Assembly: GCF_024160105.1 (NCBI RefSeq)
Contig: NZ_JAMFTQ010000011.1
Span: forward strand, 1 to 64,000
Source: Corynebacterium stercoris
GTDB lineage: Bacteria; Actinomycetota; Actinomycetes; Mycobacteriales; Mycobacteriaceae
Length of the DNA: 64,000 nucleotides
Reading direction: 5' to 3'
A program made the translations under genes and the position numbers. This document shows positions 34,188 through 42,180 of the stretch, piece by piece. Position 1 is the stretch's first letter. Every line of letters begins with the position of its first letter. A model generated the notes under the pieces. The model was not told the DNA's origin and ran no database searches. It saw only the letters and a list, made by a program, of their open reading frames with translations.

Positions 34188-34979
34188 GCCGGCGATACGT
34201 ATGTGCCGCGGCGACCCCCTGAGCTGCCGCGATCCGAACGCCACCCCGCGCCGCACCGCAAACCCCCGACGCCGCGCTGGGTGTTTCACGTGCGCCGCGC
34301 GGTCGCGCTGCTGATTCTCGCGCTGCTGATCTTCGGCGTGGTGCGCGCGTGCGGGGGCGGGGAGGAGCAGCCGGAGCCGGTGGCCGAGACCACCGCCGAG
34401 ACCCCCGCCGAGACTGCAACGACGGCGCAGCCGACAACGCCCGCCGAGGCGCCGCCGGAGATCATCGACCAGTCGCGGCCGGTGGAGATGCGCATCCCCG
34501 CCGTCGGCCTGACCGCGAAGTTCGAGGACGCGGATTGCCGAGTTGTGGACGGCGCGATCGATCCGGGTCCGTTGAATAAGGCGTGTGCGTATACGAGCGT
34601 CGATAAGCCCTATCAGCTCCCCGGCACGCACACGTCGGACGTGGTGGTGCTGGCGGGGCACGCGGCGGCTGGGGTGCCGGCGGTGTTCGACAAGTTGTAC
34701 AACCCGTCTGCCGAGGAGCACACGCTCAAGATCGGCGACGTGATGTACCTGCGCACCGCGGAATCCGGGGATTGGTGGCTGAAGTACCAGGTCACGGACC
34801 TGCATGATCCCGACAAGTCCGCGCTTGGGGGCGATCCCGCGATTTGGGGCACGCAGGCCACGCCCGGCCGCCTGCTCACGATTTCCTGCGTGCAGCCCGC
34901 GAACCCTTTCGAGGATTCGGTACGCAACGCCGTGATCGGCTGGCGCTTCGAGGGTGTGTCGCTTGACGACGCTTCCTAG
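34185..34979 (+). CDS. Sortase (class E/F-like)
   Basis: A 264-residue type II membrane protein: a Pro/Arg-rich cytoplasmic N-terminus, one helix (37-54), a Thr/Ala/Glu/Pro linker (60-95) and a sortase fold. The triad is visible as His159 (LAGHAAAG), Cys235 (LLTISCVQP) and Arg254 (IGWRFEG). The I-S-C context replaces the common T-x-T-C and the His loop is A-A-A-G rather than T-H-G, so it belongs to one of the less studied actinobacterial classes. Candidate substrates in this window carry LAETG (3495-4490) and possibly TAETG (35177-36499, the next gene). A terminator follows. Confidence 0.85.
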   Translation: MAGDTYVPRRPPELPRSERHPAPHRKPPTPRWVFHVRRAVALLILALLIFGVVRACGGGEEQPEPVAETTAETPAETATTAQPTTPAEAPPEIIDQSRPVEMRIPAVGLTAKFEDADCRVVDGAIDPGPLNKACAYTSVDKPYQLPGTHTSDVVVLAGHAAAGVPAVFDKLYNPSAEEHTLKIGDVMYLRTAESGDWWLKYQVTDLHDPDKSALGGDPAIWGTQATPGRLLTISCVQPANPFEDSVRNAVIGWRFEGVSLDDAS

Positions 34980-35008
34980 CAACGAACCTCCAGCGCACAG
35001 ACCCGAAC

Positions 35009-35032
35009 GCCCCCCTATGTGGGGGCATTTTC
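35009..35032 (+). terminator. Intrinsic terminator after sortase
   Basis: GCCCCC (35009-35014) pairs with GGGGGC (35021-35026) around a short loop, followed by ATTTTC. It starts 29 bases after the sortase stop. Confidence 0.8.
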
Positions 35033-35103
35033 GCGTGCGTAACACGAGGGGCTAACGGGACTTGTGTGACGAATGTGAATTCTGTGACTAGAGTGGTTGA
35101 AAG

Positions 35104-35129
35104 TCTAAAGCCTGCATTGAGACTTTAGA
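35104..35129. promoter_or_regulatory. Inverted repeat ahead of the secreted-protein gene
   Basis: TCTAAAG (35104-35110) and CTTTAGA (35123-35129) are perfect complements, 12 bases apart, about 48 bases before the ATG at 35177. An operator or a small 5'-leader hairpin is possible; no known regulator motif is recognised. Confidence 0.35.
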
Positions 35130-35176
35130 GTGAGTCTGAACCCGAAGCCCTTTCCTGAATGACCCTGGAGAACCTC

Positions 35177-36499
35177 ATGAAGCGTTACGGCACGTCCATC
35201 ACCGCCCTGGCTCTTGCCGGGGCCATGACCCTGTCCATCGCGCCGCACGCCTCGGCGCAGTCCTCCTACGGCGCTGAGATCGCTGGCAGCAGCATCAACG
35301 CGGCCATCGACGAGGTGACCAAGCCGGTCGCCGACCCGCTGATCGGCTACCTGTCCGCCACCGCCACCGGTCAGAGCGAGACCGTCACCCTCCTGCCGGC
35401 GCTGGGCGAGTGGAAGGCCGGCGGCGAGGCCGGCATGTGGGGCGGCAAGAGCTGGTTCTACCTCCCGGACGGCGTCACCGTGACCACCGATGAGGCCCTG
35501 GCGAAGCAGGCCGACGCCAAGGCGACCGGCAACCTGGAGACCGAGATGAGCATCATCGAGCTCGCCGTCGTCTCCGGCCGCTCCGTCCCGGCGAATAAGG
35601 CCGAGGAACTGCGTGCGAAGTACCTTGTCGCCCTGGCAACCATGAAGTCCCTGCCGGACTGGAAGGCTGGCGGCGAGATCGTCGTCGGCGAGGGCGCCGA
35701 GCAGAAGGTGTACAAGTACCACTCCAACGGAATCCACGTTGTCGCCGCCGACGCCGACATCAACGGCGCCATCGCCGCCGACACCAAGACCTTCTTCCAG
35801 CTCTCCCGCGAGCTGAACTGGCTGCTGCCGAAGAACCTGGTCGAGCGCTCCCTGACCGTCTCCGCGTCCGGCCAGGCCGGCACCGGCACCGGTGCCGAGG
35901 GTTCCGCAGCCGCCCAGACTGGTTCCTCCTCCGTGGACTCCCTGCCGGCGTTCAAGATCGGCGAGTTCGCCGGCAAGCTCAACGGCGAGGACTGGATCTA
36001 CTACAGCGACAAGTTCGTGGTGAACTCCCGCGCGCTGCTGAACACCCCGCGCATCGAGGGCGACGCACGCTGGATGAGCATCGCCGCATTCGCCCAGGCA
36101 CTGGGCAAGTCCCAGCCGCGCGAGCTCAACGGCGAGAGCCACTACCAGCTCACCTCTTCCACCGCCGACCTGGCATTCGCCGCTGCGATGGCGCTGCCGG
36201 CGATGCTGATCATCGGCGGCGTGAACTGGTACCTCAACCAGGACGGCCGCACCTACGTCATGGACATCACCCGCACCAGCTCCGTCCCGACCGCCTGGGA
36301 GCGCGAGGCGTCCGCCAACATGCTCTCCTCCAACCGCGCAGAGGTTGAGTCGCAGATGGACAGCTCCACCTCCACCGAGGGCCGCGGCATCACCGCCGAG
36401 ACCGGCTCCAACGAGTTCGGCAAGGGCCTCATCGCCCTCCTGCTGGCTTCCGTGCTCGGCGCAGCGGTCTTCGCCTTCGGCCGCCGCCAGCTGGTCTAA
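35177..36499 (+). CDS. Secreted cell-envelope protein of unknown function
   Basis: A 440-residue exported protein. A signal peptide (about 1-28, ending HASAQ) is followed by two related halves: each has an Asp-Gly/Gly-Lys-rich strand region with a W-K-A-G-G-E motif (about residues 78 and 163) or K-L-N-G-E-D-W. Near the end TAETG (406-410), a hydrophobic helix and RRQLV resemble a sortase tail, though less canonical than LPxTG. ATG 35177 has GGAG seven bases upstream; an earlier ATG at 35159 lacks one. Codon use is strongly biased to C-ending codons, as for abundant proteins. It follows the sortase gene. No domain recognised. Confidence 0.72.
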   Translation: MKRYGTSITALALAGAMTLSIAPHASAQSSYGAEIAGSSINAAIDEVTKPVADPLIGYLSATATGQSETVTLLPALGEWKAGGEAGMWGGKSWFYLPDGVTVTTDEALAKQADAKATGNLETEMSIIELAVVSGRSVPANKAEELRAKYLVALATMKSLPDWKAGGEIVVGEGAEQKVYKYHSNGIHVVAADADINGAIAADTKTFFQLSRELNWLLPKNLVERSLTVSASGQAGTGTGAEGSAAAQTGSSSVDSLPAFKIGEFAGKLNGEDWIYYSDKFVVNSRALLNTPRIEGDARWMSIAAFAQALGKSQPRELNGESHYQLTSSTADLAFAAAMALPAMLIIGGVNWYLNQDGRTYVMDITRTSSVPTAWEREASANMLSSNRAEVESQMDSSTSTEGRGITAETGSNEFGKGLIALLLASVLGAAVFAFGRRQLV

Positions 36500-36512
36500 C
36501 TCGCGCTCGTCT

Positions 36513-36546
36513 GGTCCCTGTCCCGGGTTCGGGATGGGGACCTTTC
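36513..36546 (+). terminator. Intrinsic terminator after secreted-protein gene
   Basis: GGTCCCTGTCCC (36513-36524) pairs with GGGATGGGGACC (36531-36542) with G-U pairs allowed, followed by TTTCG. It begins 13 bases after the stop. Confidence 0.75.
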
Positions 36547-36577
36547 GTCGCTAAGCGGGGGTCCTAGAATCGCGCGG

Positions 36578-37216
36578 GTGGATACGGACTTTTCGCAAGA
36601 GGTGTACACCCTCTACTTCGTGCTGGAGTACATCGGCGTGTTTTTGGCGGCGGTGGTTGGCGGGACGATTGCGAAGCGCGAGGAATTCGACGTGGTCGGC
36701 TTCCTCGTGGTTGCGCTGGTCTCGTCGCTTGCGGGAGGGCTGATCAGGGACGCCGTGCTTAACGACGGTCCCGCAGCCGCCCTCCAAACCCCCGGTTACC
36801 TACTCACCGCTAGCGCCGGCGCGGTGGTCGCATTTGTGATGACGTTCAAGGACAAATTCTGGGACACGTTCCGGTTTTACGCGGACGTGGTGACCATCGG
36901 CGTCTGGGGTGTCGTGGGCGCCACGCGCGCGATTGAGAACGATCTGCCGTGGATCTCTATCATTCTGCTGGGTGTGCTCACGGCTGTCGGCGGGTCGCTC
37001 ACCCGCGACGTGATGCTGGGTAAGCTGCCCAGCCTGCTCACCGAGCAGAAGATGCTGGTCTTCCCTGCGATCGTCGCGTCCGTGATCTTGTCGGTGTTCC
37101 ATTACTACGGGTTGATGTGGCAGGGCATGTTCGCCGCCGCCGTTGCCGGGCCCGTCGTGTCCATGTGCGTGTACTGGTTGAGCAACTGGCGCCGCAGGCA
37201 GGTCGGGCTGGCGTAG
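36578..37216 (+). CDS. TRIC-family cation channel (UPF0126)
   Basis: A 212-residue inner-membrane protein with seven helices. It is made of two repeats of the TRIC/UPF0126 domain: GVFLAAVVGGTIAKREEFDVVG..GGLIRDAVL and GVWGVVGATRAIEND..GGSLTRDVMLGK. The G-G-x2-R-D pattern in each half is the family signature (K+-permeable homotrimers in structural studies of relatives). GTG 36578 lies exactly seven bases after TAGAAT, so a leaderless mRNA is likely. It stands alone, with a repeat-rich non-coding gap downstream. Confidence 0.9.
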   Translation: MDTDFSQEVYTLYFVLEYIGVFLAAVVGGTIAKREEFDVVGFLVVALVSSLAGGLIRDAVLNDGPAAALQTPGYLLTASAGAVVAFVMTFKDKFWDTFRFYADVVTIGVWGVVGATRAIENDLPWISIILLGVLTAVGGSLTRDVMLGKLPSLLTEQKMLVFPAIVASVILSVFHYYGLMWQGMFAAAVAGPVVSMCVYWLSNWRRRQVGLA

Positions 37217-37248
37217 AGGGGGCACCGGGTTGGGCGGTGTGCGTCGGT

Positions 37249-37321
37249 GCCGCGGGCGCTGCGGGCGCCGCGGGCGCTGCGGGCGCCGCGGGCGCTGCGG
37301 GCGCCGCGGGCGCCGCGCTCG
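37249..37321. repeat. GC-rich tandem repeat (about 18-bp unit)
   Basis: Four or so head-to-tail copies of GCCGCGGGCGCTGCGGGC, with a final variant ending GCCGCGCTCGCC. Open frames through it encode only Gly/Ala or Ala/Arg/Gly/Ser repeats, with no sign of a gene around them, so I treat it as a non-coding minisatellite. Copy number is probably variable between strains. Confidence 0.8.
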
Positions 37322-37525
37322 CCGGTGGGGTGCCGCGGTCTGCGGATTTCTTTTCGGTAATGCGCTACATAGAGGATTCGGCGGAAATACGTGTGGAATC
37401 CACACATTATTGGCGCATCTGCGCTAGGGGAGTGCCGCTGCCGGGGTGGGGCACCGGAGTAGGTGCCGCTGTCCCTGCTTCCGCGGGGCTGCCGCAGGGG
37501 CGACGGCCAGGCGGTGGCCAGAACT

Positions 37526-37775
37526 GGAGCTCTCAACGACTGGAGCTCTCAGCGTCAAGCCGGTGACCTGCGGGTTTCAGTTGGTCGCCTGTCAACGAAC
37601 GCGTTGAGAGCTCCAAGCCGGACGCGAATTGGAGCTGTCAGCGATTTCAGCCTGTTTGGCGCAGCAAAAAGCCGGGTCCACCGCAGTAAACCCGGCGCGA
37701 ACTGGCGCAAACTGACGCAAAGCGGCGCAAACTGGCGCAAACCGGCGCAGAGCGGCGCGAACCGGCAAGGCCAAA
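37526..37775. repeat. Cluster of short direct and inverted repeats
   Basis: The 594-base gap between the TRIC gene and ppa holds no credible gene. GGAGCTCTCAACG occurs at 37526-37538 and, with one change, 37542-37554; its exact reverse complement is at 37602-37614, and a two-mismatch copy at 37631-37643. From about 37693 to 37775 runs a 10-bp tandem array (unit close to CTGGCGCAAA, about seven copies). The same 13-mer occurs once more at 5558-5570, next to another inverted repeat. Helical phasing (10 bp) of the array suggests protein binding or bent DNA; decayed mobile DNA is equally possible. Confidence 0.7.
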
Positions 37776-37810
37776 CCCGAAAGCCCAGTCCGCAGACCCG
37801 AAAGCCAGAC

Positions 37811-38344
37811 CTAGTTCTCGGTCTCGGTGTCCTTCTCGGCCTCGAGGCCTTCGCGGGAGTTGTCGCCGACGCGCTCGAACGCGTCGAGCGCGGCCTGCAG
37901 GATCGCCTCAGCCTCGGCCTTGTCGCCCCAGCCGGAGCCGGTGACTTCCTTGTTCGGCTCGAGGTCCTTGTAGTGGACGAAGAAGTGCTCGATTTCGTTC
38001 TTGGTGAAGTCGTCGACGTCGGAAATGTCCTGGTAGCGCTCGTAGCGGACGTCGTCGATGACGCAGAGCAGCTTGTCGTCGCCGCCGGCCTCGTCGGTCA
38101 TCTTGAACACGCCGATGGGGCGCGCGATGACGGTCACGCCGGGGAAGACCGGCTCGGGGGTGATGACGAGGGCGTCGAGGGGATCGCCGTCGTCGGCAAG
38201 CGTGTGCTCGATGAAGCCGTAGTCGGCGGGGTACGCCATCGGGGTGAACAGGTAGCGGTCGAGGAAGACGCGGCCGGTTTCGTGGTCGACCTCGTACTTG
38301 TTGCGGGACCCCTTCGGGATTTCGATGATGACCTCGATAGCCAT
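37811..38344 (-). CDS. ppa: Inorganic pyrophosphatase
   Basis: A 177-residue family I soluble pyrophosphatase that hydrolyses PPi to phosphate. The metal-binding core is complete: [11 protein letters not shown], then [23 protein letters not shown] with the signature D-x-D-P-x-D, and the late KDLEPNK segment. ATG 38344 has AGGAG at the right distance; a longer in-frame reading to 38422 is not supported. In corynebacteria and mycobacteria ppa lies divergent from the dacB-tilS-hpt genes. Here an extra ATPase gene has come between them. Confidence 0.96.
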   Translation of the reverse strand: MAIEVIIEIPKGSRNKYEVDHETGRVFLDRYLFTPMAYPADYGFIEHTLADDGDPLDALVITPEPVFPGVTVIARPIGVFKMTDEAGGDDKLLCVIDDVRYERYQDISDVDDFTKNEIEHFFVHYKDLEPNKEVTGSGWGDKAEAEAILQAALDAFERVGDNSREGLEAEKDTETEN

Positions 38345-38437
38345 GGTGCTCCTTTGGATCGGTTCTGAAGTTACTGGCACCATCGTAGTCTGGGTGGGAG
38401 TTGAGGAAGAGCAGGCCGTCATCTACCTGATGCAGGG

Positions 38438-39595
38438 CTATTGCGAGCTCTCGGGCTCGATACGAAGCAGGTCGGTAACTACGTGCTCCCGCAAGTGCTC
38501 ACGCAAGAATGGCAATACAAAATCCGCGGTACCGCGGCCCGTGGTTACAAGGTCAGCCTCGTTGAGTCGGGAGCGGTAATTGTAGGCCTGCTGGTCGCTG
38601 ACCCCCAGACGTTTGGCTATCTCGGTGATTTTCGACTCGCCGTCATCCAGCGACATGGCTGCGAGGAAGCGTCGGTCCTCGCTCGACAGATCACTGAGCG
38701 CAGGCTCGTGAACGAGCTGCCCGAGCTTCTTCCTGGCTTTCGCTACGCCAGCTTGTGTCGCATCTAACGAGATTTCTTCCCCGTCGGCGAATCTCCACGA
38801 GTAATTTCCTATCAGCTGGATCATGAACGGGTAACCCCCTGATGCTTCTACCGCGTAATTTAAGGCCTGATCGTTCCACGTCCTGCCGGCATCTTGAACG
38901 GGAACTGATAGCCCCTCCCGCACCTTGCTGTCGGGGAGCCGCCCTAAGTCGATTCGGTTAGCGCGGCGTAGGAAGGTGATTGGGTTCCGTCCATCTTGGC
39001 TGGCTAGAAGCGGCCGGATAGAAGTGGGGATACCGGCGAGAACCACGGCAATCTCCCGGTTCTCGCGAATGAGGTGCTGGATCGTTGTGGCAAACTCCGT
39101 AATTTCGTTTTGGTGTACGTAGTGCAGCTCGTCAATCGTGATGAGAATGCCGCTCGGGCGCTCGTTGAACCTTGAGTTCTCCGCAACAAGGTCGAGAGCT
39201 TGAGAGAGCAGGGAGCGCAAATTGCCGGTGACCTGACTTGGTCCCTCGCCTTCTTGCTTAAAGCGCAAAAAGGAAGGACCGATCTGGATTGTCCGTTTAC
39301 CAGTAGCTCGCTCGCCGTTGAGGAGCTCACCTATCTGCAGCTTGAGATTCTGAACAAAACCCTCAGTGGCGGTTTCGGAAAATGTAATCCAACCATGTTC
39401 GGCCGCGGTGTCCTCCAACTCGTTGAGAAGCACCGTCTTACCAACACCACGTGCCCCTACCAGGAGTGTCACGCGTTCGTGCGTCCCTGGTCCCTCACGC
39501 AGTGCCAGAGTGAAGTCCTCTATAACTTCGTCACGCCCCACTAGCAGTGGCGGGCTCGATCCAAGCGAAGCGCGGAATGGATTGTCTCCAAACAT
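38438..39595 (-). CDS. AAA ATPase with C-terminal winged helix
   Basis: A 385-residue protein of the Orc1/Cdc6-like AAA class. Walker A GARGVGKTVLL lies near residue 48. Walker B ILITIDELHYV follows near 140, with sensor and arginine regions (LAGIPTSIRPLL, NPITFLRRANRIDLGRL) after it. The C-terminal ~80 residues form a winged helix (ITEIAKRLGVSDQQAYNYRSRLNEADLV), so DNA binding is likely. Relatives occur singly in mobile or accessory loci with unknown roles. ATG 39595 is six bases after TACGAT; the long upstream frame overlaps dacB and is rejected. Six phased TTGTGTGG-like repeats lie just upstream (39622-39696). Confidence 0.82.
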   Translation of the reverse strand: MFGDNPFRASLGSSPPLLVGRDEVIEDFTLALREGPGTHERVTLLVGARGVGKTVLLNELEDTAAEHGWITFSETATEGFVQNLKLQIGELLNGERATGKRTIQIGPSFLRFKQEGEGPSQVTGNLRSLLSQALDLVAENSRFNERPSGILITIDELHYVHQNEITEFATTIQHLIRENREIAVVLAGIPTSIRPLLASQDGRNPITFLRRANRIDLGRLPDSKVREGLSVPVQDAGRTWNDQALNYAVEASGGYPFMIQLIGNYSWRFADGEEISLDATQAGVAKARKKLGQLVHEPALSDLSSEDRRFLAAMSLDDGESKITEIAKRLGVSDQQAYNYRSRLNEADLVTTGRGTADFVLPFLREHLREHVVTDLLRIEPESSQ

Positions 39596-39621
39596 GACCC
39601 CATCGTAATGAACCATGTGTG

Positions 39622-39696
39622 TTTGTGTGGATTGTGTGGAGTTGTGTATGCCTACCCGCTGATGTCGCTTTGTGTGGTTTGTGTGGTGTTGTGTAT
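39622..39696. repeat. Six helically phased TTGTGTGG-like repeats
   Basis: TTGTGTGG or a one- to two-base variant begins at about 39623, 39632, 39642, 39670, 39679 and 39689. Two blocks of three are spaced 9-10 bases within a block and 47 bases between blocks. On the minus strand the units read CCACACAA. They lie between the divergent ATPase and dacB starts, so all copies face one side of the helix within a block. This looks like an iteron or cooperative operator, perhaps for the adjacent ATPase. Confidence 0.8.
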
Positions 39697-39746
39697 AACC
39701 CGTCTTCTTGCGCTGTACTACGCACTGCGTACTACGCTCTGCCGAG

Positions 39747-41045
39747 ATGGATGAGAAGCGCGCAAGAAGAACCGCCACGTGGGTCACCGCCGCCGCGGCG
39801 CTTGTGGGCGTGGGCACTGTCGCCGGGTTCGGCATCGCCGCGCACGAACAACTCTCCGCCCTCGAGCACGCGCCCGCGTACGCCCTGCCCACCCCCGCGC
39901 CCGTCCTGGTCGCCGCCACCGAACCTTCGCTTGCCGACGCCTGTCCCCCAGCCGCCTTCGACCCCCGCCTCGCCGAGTTCCACGCCCGCGTGACGGACGC
40001 CGCGACGGGCCGCGTCGTGTGCGACGTGCAGTCGGGGGCACCGCTGCGGCCCGCGTCGACAACCAAGATTCTCACCGCCGCCGCGGCCGTGCTGGAGCTC
40101 GGGCCGCTGGATCGCCTACGTACCGACGTCTACCGCGTGGGCGATGACCTGGTAATTCGCGCCGCCGGCGACGTGTGGATGGACGCCGAAGCGCTCGATG
40201 CGCTTGCCGCGCAGCTCGCCGGTTCCGGGGCGTCGCGAGTGCTCATCGATACGTCGGCGTGGGCCGCGATGCCCGAACTCCTCCCCGGGTGGGATCCCGT
40301 AGACATCGACGGCGGCTTCGTCGCTCCGCTGCAGCCCGCGATGTTGAGCGGCGGCCGCGGACTGGAGGACACGGTCGGCGACGTGCCGCGCTCCCACACC
40401 CCGGCGCTGGATGTCGCGCAGGCGCTTGCGGACCGCATCGGCGTCAGCGAGGTGGGGTACGGGTCGGTGCCTGCGGCCGCCGGTGGGGCGGCCGCCGGTG
40501 AAGCCGTCGCCGCGCCGGTCGCGTCCGTCGAGTCGCCGGACCTGGTCACCCGCCTGGCGGTGATGATGAAGAACTCCGACAACGTCTACGCCGAGGCCAT
40601 CGGCCGCGAGTTGGCGCTGCACCGCGGGCAGACCGACGCGCCGGCGGCGACGCTTGCGATCCTCGCCGAGCACGGCTTCGACACCTCCGCGACCACCGTC
40701 AACGACAACTCCGGCCTCTCCGAGCTGAACCTGGTCACGCCCGCGCTTCTCGATTCGATCCTCGCTGCCGCCGCCGCGCCGGGCCCCAGCGAGCTCCGCC
40801 CGCTGTTGGCCACCCTGCCCGTCGCCGCCGGCGAGGGCACGCTGATCCAGCGTTACGGCGACCTGCCCGGCCGCGGCTGGGTGCGGGCGAAGACGGGCAC
40901 GTTGGATGAGACGTCGGCACTTGCGGGTACCGTGACCAGCGAGAACGGCAACGTCTACACCTTCGCGTTCCTCTCCAACGGCTCCGAGATCCTCGCTGCC
41001 CGCCGCGCGCTCGACGAGCTCGCCTCCGCCCTCCGCACCATGTAG
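39747..41045 (+). CDS. dacB: D-alanyl-D-alanine carboxypeptidase/endopeptidase (PBP4, DacB)
   Basis: A 432-residue class C penicillin-binding protein. An N-terminal membrane anchor or signal helix (8-30) is followed by the three active-site motifs: S-T-T-K in PASTTKI, S-D-N in MKNSDN, and K-T-G in RAKTGT. It cleaves the terminal D-Ala of stem peptides and peptide cross-links in the periplasm. The start at ATG 39747 follows TACGCT by eight bases, near-leaderless. It is first of the dacB-tilS pair (gap eight bases). The Ala-rich middle domain with an AAAGGAAAGEAVAA loop is typical of corynebacterial homologues. Confidence 0.93.
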   Translation: MDEKRARRTATWVTAAAALVGVGTVAGFGIAAHEQLSALEHAPAYALPTPAPVLVAATEPSLADACPPAAFDPRLAEFHARVTDAATGRVVCDVQSGAPLRPASTTKILTAAAAVLELGPLDRLRTDVYRVGDDLVIRAAGDVWMDAEALDALAAQLAGSGASRVLIDTSAWAAMPELLPGWDPVDIDGGFVAPLQPAMLSGGRGLEDTVGDVPRSHTPALDVAQALADRIGVSEVGYGSVPAAAGGAAAGEAVAAPVASVESPDLVTRLAVMMKNSDNVYAEAIGRELALHRGQTDAPAATLAILAEHGFDTSATTVNDNSGLSELNLVTPALLDSILAAAAAPGPSELRPLLATLPVAAGEGTLIQRYGDLPGRGWVRAKTGTLDETSALAGTVTSENGNVYTFAFLSNGSEILAARRALDELASALRTM

Positions 41046-41053
41046 GCCGCGCC

Positions 41054-41995
41054 GTGGACCCGTTCTGGCCCCGCAAGTCGCCGCACTTCCTCGCTTGCCG
41101 ACGTTCCATTCGTGACCTCCCCGTTTCCGCCGCAGCCACCACGCCCGTCATCGGCCTCTCCGGTGGCCCCGATTCGTTGGCACTGGTCGCGGCGGTAGCT
41201 GCGGAGGGGAGGGACGTGCGCGCCGTCATCGTCGACCACGCGCTGCAGCCTGGATCTGCCGCGGTTGCCGAACGCGCCGCCGAGCAGGCGCGTGCGCTCG
41301 GAATCCGCGCGGAAGTCATCCGCGTTGAGGTCGCCGCCGATGCCGCGGCGCAACGCGGCCTGGAAGCCGTCGCCCGCGAGGCCCGCTACGCTGCGCTGTT
41401 CCGTGTCGCCCCCGAGGTCTGGGTCGCTCACACTGCCGACGACCAGGCCGAAACCCTCCTCCTCGGCGCGCTGCGCGGCAACCCCGCCGGCATGGCGCGC
41501 GTCGAGACGCGACCCGAAGGCGCCCTCGTCCGCCCGTTCCTCAACCTCCGCCGCGCGGACACCGTCGGCGCGTGCGAGGAACTCGGCCTCCAGTACTGGC
41601 GCGACCCGATGAACGACGACCCCACTTACCGACGCGTCGCCATCCGCCACCACATCATCCCCACCCTGACCGACCTCCTCGGCGGCGATGCCGTCCCCGC
41701 CCTTGCTGCCACCGCCGACCGCATCGCCGAGGACCGCCAGCTCATCGCCGCGCTTGCGGACCTCACCCCCACCGACAACTGCGAAGAGCTGATGAACGAT
41801 CCGGCGCCGATCCGCCGCCGTCGATTAGCGGCGTGGCTCCTGGCCAACGACGTGCCGGTGCAGGCGGACCAGCTCGCGGACATCGAGCGCCTGGTCACGA
41901 ACTGGAAAGGGCAGGGCCCCGTGCACGTCGCGGGCGCGCAGGTCACCCGCCGCGCCGCGCGGCTTTGTGTTGTGAAAGTTACGCCGAAAGACTAA
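41054..41995 (+). CDS. tilS: tRNA(Ile)-lysidine synthase
   Basis: A 313-residue N-type ATP pyrophosphatase that adds lysine to C34 of tRNA-Ile2 so that it reads AUA. The PP-loop SGGPDSLAL lies at about 35-43. The second conserved block DHALQPGS and the HTADDQAETLLLGALRG motif are present. GTG 41054 is eight bases after the dacB stop, so it is probably translated from the same mRNA. In relatives hpt follows at once; here about 1.7 kb with an AbiEi-like gene intervenes. The protein is of the short actinobacterial type lacking the full C-terminal domain. Confidence 0.94.
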   Translation: MDPFWPRKSPHFLACRRSIRDLPVSAAATTPVIGLSGGPDSLALVAAVAAEGRDVRAVIVDHALQPGSAAVAERAAEQARALGIRAEVIRVEVAADAAAQRGLEAVAREARYAALFRVAPEVWVAHTADDQAETLLLGALRGNPAGMARVETRPEGALVRPFLNLRRADTVGACEELGLQYWRDPMNDDPTYRRVAIRHHIIPTLTDLLGGDAVPALAATADRIAEDRQLIAALADLTPTDNCEELMNDPAPIRRRRLAAWLLANDVPVQADQLADIERLVTNWKGQGPVHVAGAQVTRRAARLCVVKVTPKD

Positions 41996-42180
41996 AGAGG
42001 GGCTCTGACTTGAGCTACACCGCCTGTCGGCGGGCTGGGATTCGCACCCAGATCTCCCTCTTTCGTGAAAACCTTGGTCGTGAACCCCCTAGCGTTTGTC
42101 ACGTCCCCAAACCTCGGGGCCGTCTGAGGGTTTCTCCGCCCCCGACGGAACCGGCGCCGCGTTTTGTGCGTCTAATACGC

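Noticed and set aside
37117-37566. Open frame with a Gly-Ala-Ala repeat downstream of the TRIC gene
   Set aside because: It begins inside the TRIC gene in another frame and owes its length to a GC-rich minisatellite; there is no ribosome-binding site.
39596-40075. N-terminal extension of the AAA ATPase (160 residues)
   Set aside because: The extension is antisense to dacB, compositionally odd and crosses the repeat array; TACGAT-N6-ATG marks the real start at 39595.
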